From: Rhizobium sp. 9140
GTDB lineage: Bacteria; Pseudomonadota; Alphaproteobacteria; Rhizobiales; Rhizobiaceae
Direction of reading: 5' to 3'
Assembly (NCBI RefSeq): GCF_900067135.1
Contig: NZ_FJUR01000001.1
Coordinates: forward strand, 1,305,501-1,369,500
Length of the DNA: 64,000 nt
Under the pieces are notes generated by a model. The model was not told the DNA's origin. It saw only the letters and a program-made list of their open reading frames with translations, and ran no database searches. Every line of letters begins with the position of its first letter. The stretch's first letter is position 1. This document shows, one piece after another, positions 63,651 to 64,000 of the stretch. The position numbers and the translations under genes are program-made.

Positions 63651-64000
63651 ACACAGTCACCGGCGCTGCGGCAGCCGCAGCGACGAAGGCAGCGACCTCG
63701 ACAGCCAAGGACGCGGCCAGTGCGGCCAGCAAGGCCAACCTCAATTATGACAGCTTTCTCAAGCTGCTCGTCGCCCAGATGAAGAATCAGGATCCGACTC
63801 AGCCGATGGATTCGACCCAGCAGATCGCCCAGCTCGCGACCTTCTCCCAGGTCGAGCAGACCATCCAGACGAACACCAATCTGGAAAGCCTGCTGCAGCG
63901 CACCTCGCTCTCGGAAGCCAATGCCGTCATCGGCAAGACGGTGACGAGCGCGGACGGCAAGACGACTGGCGTGGTCAAGGAGGTCACGCTATACTCCGAC
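63641..64000 (+). CDS. flgD: flagellar hook cap/scaffold protein FlgD (C-terminus cut by window edge)
   Basis: One hundred and twenty residues are visible. After an Ala/Thr-rich start comes the FlgD signature [41 protein letters not shown]. The beginning of the beta domain follows ([15 protein letters not shown]). FlgD caps the growing hook. The ATG at 63641 overlaps the flbT stop. The gene continues past the right edge. Confidence 0.95.
   Translation, partial: MAVDTVTGAAAAAATKAATSTAKDAASAASKANLNYDSFLKLLVAQMKNQDPTQPMDSTQQIAQLATFSQVEQTIQTNTNLESLLQRTSLSEANAVIGKTVTSADGKTTGVVKEVTLYSD

Noticed and set aside
1..64000. CRISPR array, phage genes, restriction or toxin-antitoxin system
   Set aside because: No regularly spaced repeats, cas genes, phage structural genes or recognisable defence/toxin genes were seen anywhere in the window.

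Overview
The window looks like a chromosomal segment of a Rhizobiaceae bacterium (Agrobacterium/Rhizobium/Sinorhizobium/Shinella-like; genus not resolvable by eye). The reasons are high GC coding sequence, the alphaproteobacterial-only proteins UPF0262, FlaF, FlbT, MotC, MotE, CheS, CheT, VisN, VisR and Rem, and a gene order that closely follows the rhizobial chemotaxis/flagellar regulon (icpA-cheS-cheY1-cheA-cheW-cheR-cheB-cheY2-cheD-cheT-fliF-visNR-flhB-fliG-fliN-fliM-motA / flgF-fliI-flgBC-fliE-flgGAI-motE-flgH-fliL-fliP-flagellins-motBC-fliK-rem-flgEKL-flaF-flbT-flgD).

Region 1 (1-19.1 kb) is housekeeping. It starts with a gamma-glutamyltransferase cut by the left edge, a CodA-like amidohydrolase with a guanine/cytidine-type deaminase, and tRNA-Phe. 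Then comes the minus-strand set hisD-UPF0262-LMW phosphatase-infA-maf-yacG, followed by DUF2948, murA, a small basic protein and tRNA-Thr(GGT). An intact IS66-family element (10797-13381, with 25-bp inverted repeats and an 8-bp target duplication) sits between the tRNA-Thr and a DUF2076 gene. Next are a Bax1-I membrane protein, an ECF sigma/anti-sigma pair, DUF930, YbaK and small stress/membrane proteins.

Region 2 (19.1-29.7 kb) is a ten-gene plus-strand chemotaxis operon closed by a strong terminator, followed by fliF with its own terminator.

Region 3 (29.7-64 kb) carries the master regulators visN/visR behind a 0.8-kb AT-rich leader, then a minus-strand motor/switch operon (motA-fliM-fliN-fliG-flhB-hypothetical). 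Back to back with it is a long plus-strand run of rod, ring, export, hook, flagellin, motor and regulatory genes that ends inside flgD at the right edge. Several proteins in it are named only by context, including a FliH-like protein before motB and a single-membrane-span protein after fliI.

Two non-coding patterns stand out. The first is a repeated element CACGCAAG-N8-CCTAG upstream of motA, flgB and flgE, with weaker copies at fliF, motB and DUF1217/flgF. It fits a shared class II promoter or activator site, plausibly for Rem. The second is that all three flagellin genes have a potential 5'-leader hairpin covering the ribosome-binding site, while flbT, a known post-transcriptional flagellin regulator, lies in the same cluster. 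I did not find a clearly novel defence, mobile or biosynthetic system. The interest lies in regulation and in a few poorly described flagellar accessory genes.
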